Source: Buxus sempervirens
Taxonomy: Eukaryota; Streptophyta; Magnoliopsida; Buxales; Buxaceae
Direction: 5' to 3'
Assembly (NCBI GenBank): GCA_947561395.2
Contig: OX387195.1
Coordinates: 24,195,126-24,259,125, forward strand
DNA: 64,000 bases
The notes beneath the pieces are model-generated. The model had not been told where the DNA came from. It saw only the letters and a list, made by a program, of their open reading frames with translations, and made no database searches. The position numbers were made by a program, and so were the translations under genes. Shown in pieces: positions 60,602-64,000 of this stretch. Position 1 is the stretch's first letter. The number at the start of each line of letters is the position of its first letter.

Positions 60602-61711
60602 TACAAAAGGTTTATCTTAAAATGTCTTCTTGATTTTGATGATTACCAGTTTAGCCAATGTGGCTCAAGTAAAAGTAAACGTGGAAATGTTACCAAGAAA
60701 GAATTGCTAGAGTTTCTGTAAATAGAATTTTGGAGAATTCTGCCATGGGTAAACCATTTCTTTATGTTCGATAAAAAAATGACAAACAAACTCCCAACAT
60801 TACTTCTATTGTTTTTCAAACACAGATAACCTTCCTTAAGCCAGTACTACTAACATTGAATGTTGCTATTAGTAAAATAGTAGTTATTAATGTAACATAT
60901 TAGAAAAGTTATAGAACATTGTTCTTACATATAGGCCTAAATGGATTAGAGCCAAAAAGAAGGAAATAATAGTAAAATTTCAACAACTTTTACTTAAAAG
61001 CAGGTTTATCAATGTTTTACTGACCCAGCTTCAGCCATCATGGTTACAAATATTACCATGGGCAGTTTGCTCTCCTGGGAGACTATTTGTTGAGCAGATA
61101 ATTGAGCATGGCAAGGAACATCCACTTCCAGTGCCATTGGTTCTGCAAAGCTGCAGAAGACAGGACCAATAACTGGAAAATACTGGGAACAGATTGAAGA
61201 ACAGGAATACTAACATGGGCAGGATTCTAATGATCAGCAAGGAGTTTTTATTTATGTATTTGTTAACTTGTGTCTTATCCCTTTCAGACATTCATGATTC
61301 CTCTGTAAGCTGTAATGAAGAGGCATCAGGTCTGACAAAGGTTCTTATCTCTTAATTGATATAGAAAATAATTTTTTCTGTGAGATAAATGAGCCACTAG
61401 GGGTTTTATTGGTAAACCATAAAGATGCTACTGATAGGAAGATCTGTATGAATACAGTTGCAGTTCAAACCCCACAACAGACACTAATGCATGGCCAAGA
61501 CACAGTCAACTAATTGGAAATGCTATGCTATGCTATGCCACATTACATCAATGCTTGAAGCCGCACCTAAACTATGCCAAATTTGTCTACTCATTGCTCT
61601 CCAATATTCTATCTCTTTTGCATGGGATGAACCCAATCCTAATTTTTAAACAAAATCAGAGGAGGAATCAAATCCTAATGTTTGTGAAGCTTTGTTGTTC
61701 TTCTTGTACAG

Positions 61712-61888
61712 GATGAATACAATGCTACTGGCAAGAGAAGTAAAAGTAGCAGCACCAGCAAACTAGTACATGTTCAAATTATGAGACAAATTATCAGGTT
61801 ACATGAAGTAAGGAAGATGGAGAGATGGAGACAAAGAAGTGGTACATCCACAAGAAAATGGCTGCTTAAGACAAGCCATCAATCTTAA
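61712..61888 (+). other. possible additional exon, low confidence
   Basis: A strong acceptor (TTCTTCTTGTACAG) opens a 58-codon frame (DEYNATGKRSKSSSTS...) ending TAA. A possible preceding exon follows CCCTTTCAG at about 61287. No family match is recognised and the TZP reading frame already stops at 60601, so this could be chance or a separate short transcript. Confidence 0.2.
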
Positions 61889-64000
61889 ATGAGAATGCAG
61901 ACTTCATGTACAAACTTTCCATGCACATCCTTAGCATGTTGAATGAACCTTACATGCTACTGAATACACTTCATATGCAAACTTTACACACACCTGAACC
62001 CAATTTTCAGGCCTGGATTGATTTGCAAAGGCATTCTTTAGATCACCTTAAAGGGTACTACATACTCCACCAACAAGAACCATAAGACTGCCATTCAGAA
62101 AGTAAAAACATCAAAAACCTCCAACAAAAGAAAAATGCAGTTACAAACTTATTATTCCCCACATATAAATTCACCAGATCTAGATATCTAATTTACCGAA
62201 GATCTTTTTTACCAAAAACTAGGTAATACGAGCTGCATTTAAACTTACAGAAATTAAACACGGAATCTGCAACCTCAGCAATACCACCATGTAGATCAGA
62301 ATCAGTCAATAGAAAACTAAAAAACATTGTGTCAGTCATTTTCAGTCTGCAATGCTGAAGCTGCATTTGGATATAATGAGAATACGGGGGATCTGCATGC
62401 ATTCGGATTCCTGGAGATGGAAAAAAAACATGGGACTCACCCCTTCTATGGGAAAAGATGAGAGCAAAACACCTCATTTTATTTCTTGCTGAGATGCGAA
62501 AGCATGTAGTGAAGAGCACAGGGCCCATTTCTTAGCTTCTAATCTTTTTTTTTTCAGTTTCCACATTTTCTCAACATCCAAATGCAACTTTAGTCATTAT
62601 TTTCACTTAAAGCTCATAAGGGACTGTTGCAATAAGGCACTGACAGGCAACATTCATATCAACCGAGACCAAGGAATTTTGTACATGCACGGGTACCAAA
62701 GGATGAAAAAATAATTATATTGGAAGCAAAAAAAAAAAAAAAATTTTTTTTTTAAATGAGCCTTAAAATGTACCAAATCCTAGGTATCTATGACAGATCC
62801 ACCAAGCACCAACTTTATTTGGCTCGCATAACGCACTGAATGAAGCATATGTTTTCTGGATATTTTTTGCTTCATTCATTCACAGGGAAACAAATGAAAC
62901 CAGAGACGTATAGCATAAACATGAACAAAATAATCCCGGATCAAACGGAATGAGGTTAGAATCTTTAGATCCAATGCATGACATGGCCACATTTCTACTC
63001 TATAAACAAACTTTTATTTTATTATATTATATTCTCCTGCAGAATAGACCTATTTGACCCATATCGAATCCCTCCCAAAGAAAAAGGAAATAAATCCTTC
63101 TCCATAAGAAGGGGAAATATTGCCCCAATGATACATACTAGAAAGCACCACTAAATACATCAGAAAGGAAAATACAACCACCTATACATCAAAGCTTTCT
63201 TGGTATCATTAAAAATACTCAGGCAACACATTAAACCAACTGAACTGCTGAATTATGTCTTTGGAGCGCAAATACAGTCTCCTCAAACCCATAAAAAGTC
63301 TTTCTATTTCTTTATTTCCAAAATCTCCAACAAATCAACAAGGGATGAAGCTCCACAAATTAAGTAAATGTGCCTGCTGACTACCCACAGGAAGTGCAGT
63401 GAACAAGATATGTTGCACCAAAACACAATATAAAGATTTATCTAGAAAGTTCAGAACATCATCATAGAGGCCAGAGAAATCTAGCATAACTCTCTCTTTC
63501 TCTCTCAAGACCATGAGTCTTTCCCAAAGGGATAGACAAATGATGGTTAAAGTAGTATCCGGACAAGATTTTTAACGTCTCAATGTCTGCATATCAAGTA
63601 AGATTATAAGAAAACAAGAAATAAAGTTGTGAAAAAACAGATGGTTTCATTCAAAGAAAGAGCCCCAAATTAATGGGAATGGTAGTTCAATTATTCTTAG
63701 ACAAGAATCATGTCATTATAAATGCCTTTGCATCCCAAATAGGATTATTAGAAAACATTATAATAATGTTGGGGAGATAGAGATGATTCAATTTGAGGAA
63801 TTCTTAACGGGAGAGCATACTTATAGGTGGGAATCTTATTACCATGTTGGAGAAGAGAGTGAAGGGAATGATAAAAAATATGAAGGATGGGGCCTTAAAC
63901 TGAGACATAAGCTATGAGAAGTAACCCTTGAATATGCAATGACTTACAATGTTATATTTCCAAATACTTATCTTCCAAAAGAGCCTCAAAATATAGTAAA
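61889..64000. other. right-end region without recognised gene
   Basis: AT-rich, with an A17/T9 block near 62730 and short ORFs lacking domains or splice support. It may be the 3' flank of a gene beyond the window. Confidence 0.4.

Noticed and set aside
62193-62528. 111-codon minus ORF near the right end
   Set aside because: No recognisable domain, no splice context, and composition like the surrounding non-coding DNA.

Overview
The window is plant nuclear DNA, almost certainly from a eudicot and quite likely a woody species. It is AT-rich, its genes are split by GT-AG introns, and the introns and spacers are full of plant transposable elements (Cassandra TRIM, hAT and PIF/Harbinger-like MITEs, L1-type LINEs, a 2 kb solo LTR). 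No prokaryotic signals, tRNA genes or CRISPR arrays were seen. Exon boundaries were set by hand from splice signals, reading-frame phase and remembered family sequences; no alignment or search was run.

Layout, left to right. (1) 461-2764 (+): intronless domesticated Mutator transposase of the MUSTANG family. (2) 5237-12680 (-): six coding exons of a three-KH-domain RNA-binding protein, the FLK (FLOWERING LOCUS KH DOMAIN) orthologue, plus a probable 5'UTR exon near 17.4 kb behind a 4.7 kb leader intron. One FLK intron appears to be GC-AG. (3) 20211-22044 (+): a five-exon Alba DNA/RNA-binding protein gene whose first exon is frameshifted by a 34-bp insertion (20-nt poly(A)-bearing insert plus a 14-bp target duplication). 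These three genes match, from memory, the neighbouring Arabidopsis loci AT3G04605 (MUG1), AT3G04610 (FLK) and AT3G04620 (Alba), so this is an old conserved block. (4) 22-33 kb: transposon-rich spacer with a clear MIR166 hairpin at 27831-27925 and a decayed duplicate of the FLK 3' end at about 25.7-25.9 kb. (5) 33089-46373 (+): START lipid-binding-domain protein (AT3G23080/AT4G14500-like), with a 10.4 kb intron holding a 2,071-bp solo LTR with perfect target duplications and a perfect 502-bp tandem duplication. (6) 53052-60601 (+): TZP-like protein with tandem CCHC zinc knuckles and a C-terminal PLUS3 domain. (7) 60.6-64 kb: no recognisable gene.

The genes are independent transcription units. 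Functionally, FLK (autonomous flowering pathway), TZP (light signalling and photoperiodic flowering) and miR166 (HD-ZIP III control) are all developmental regulators, but nothing in the sequence shows they are co-regulated. The strongest unusual observations are the Alba-disrupting micro-insertion and its twin 96 bp upstream, the GC-AG intron in FLK, the FLK fragment duplication, the nested foldback elements, and the regular array of TTGTACAAG palindromes inside a MITE.
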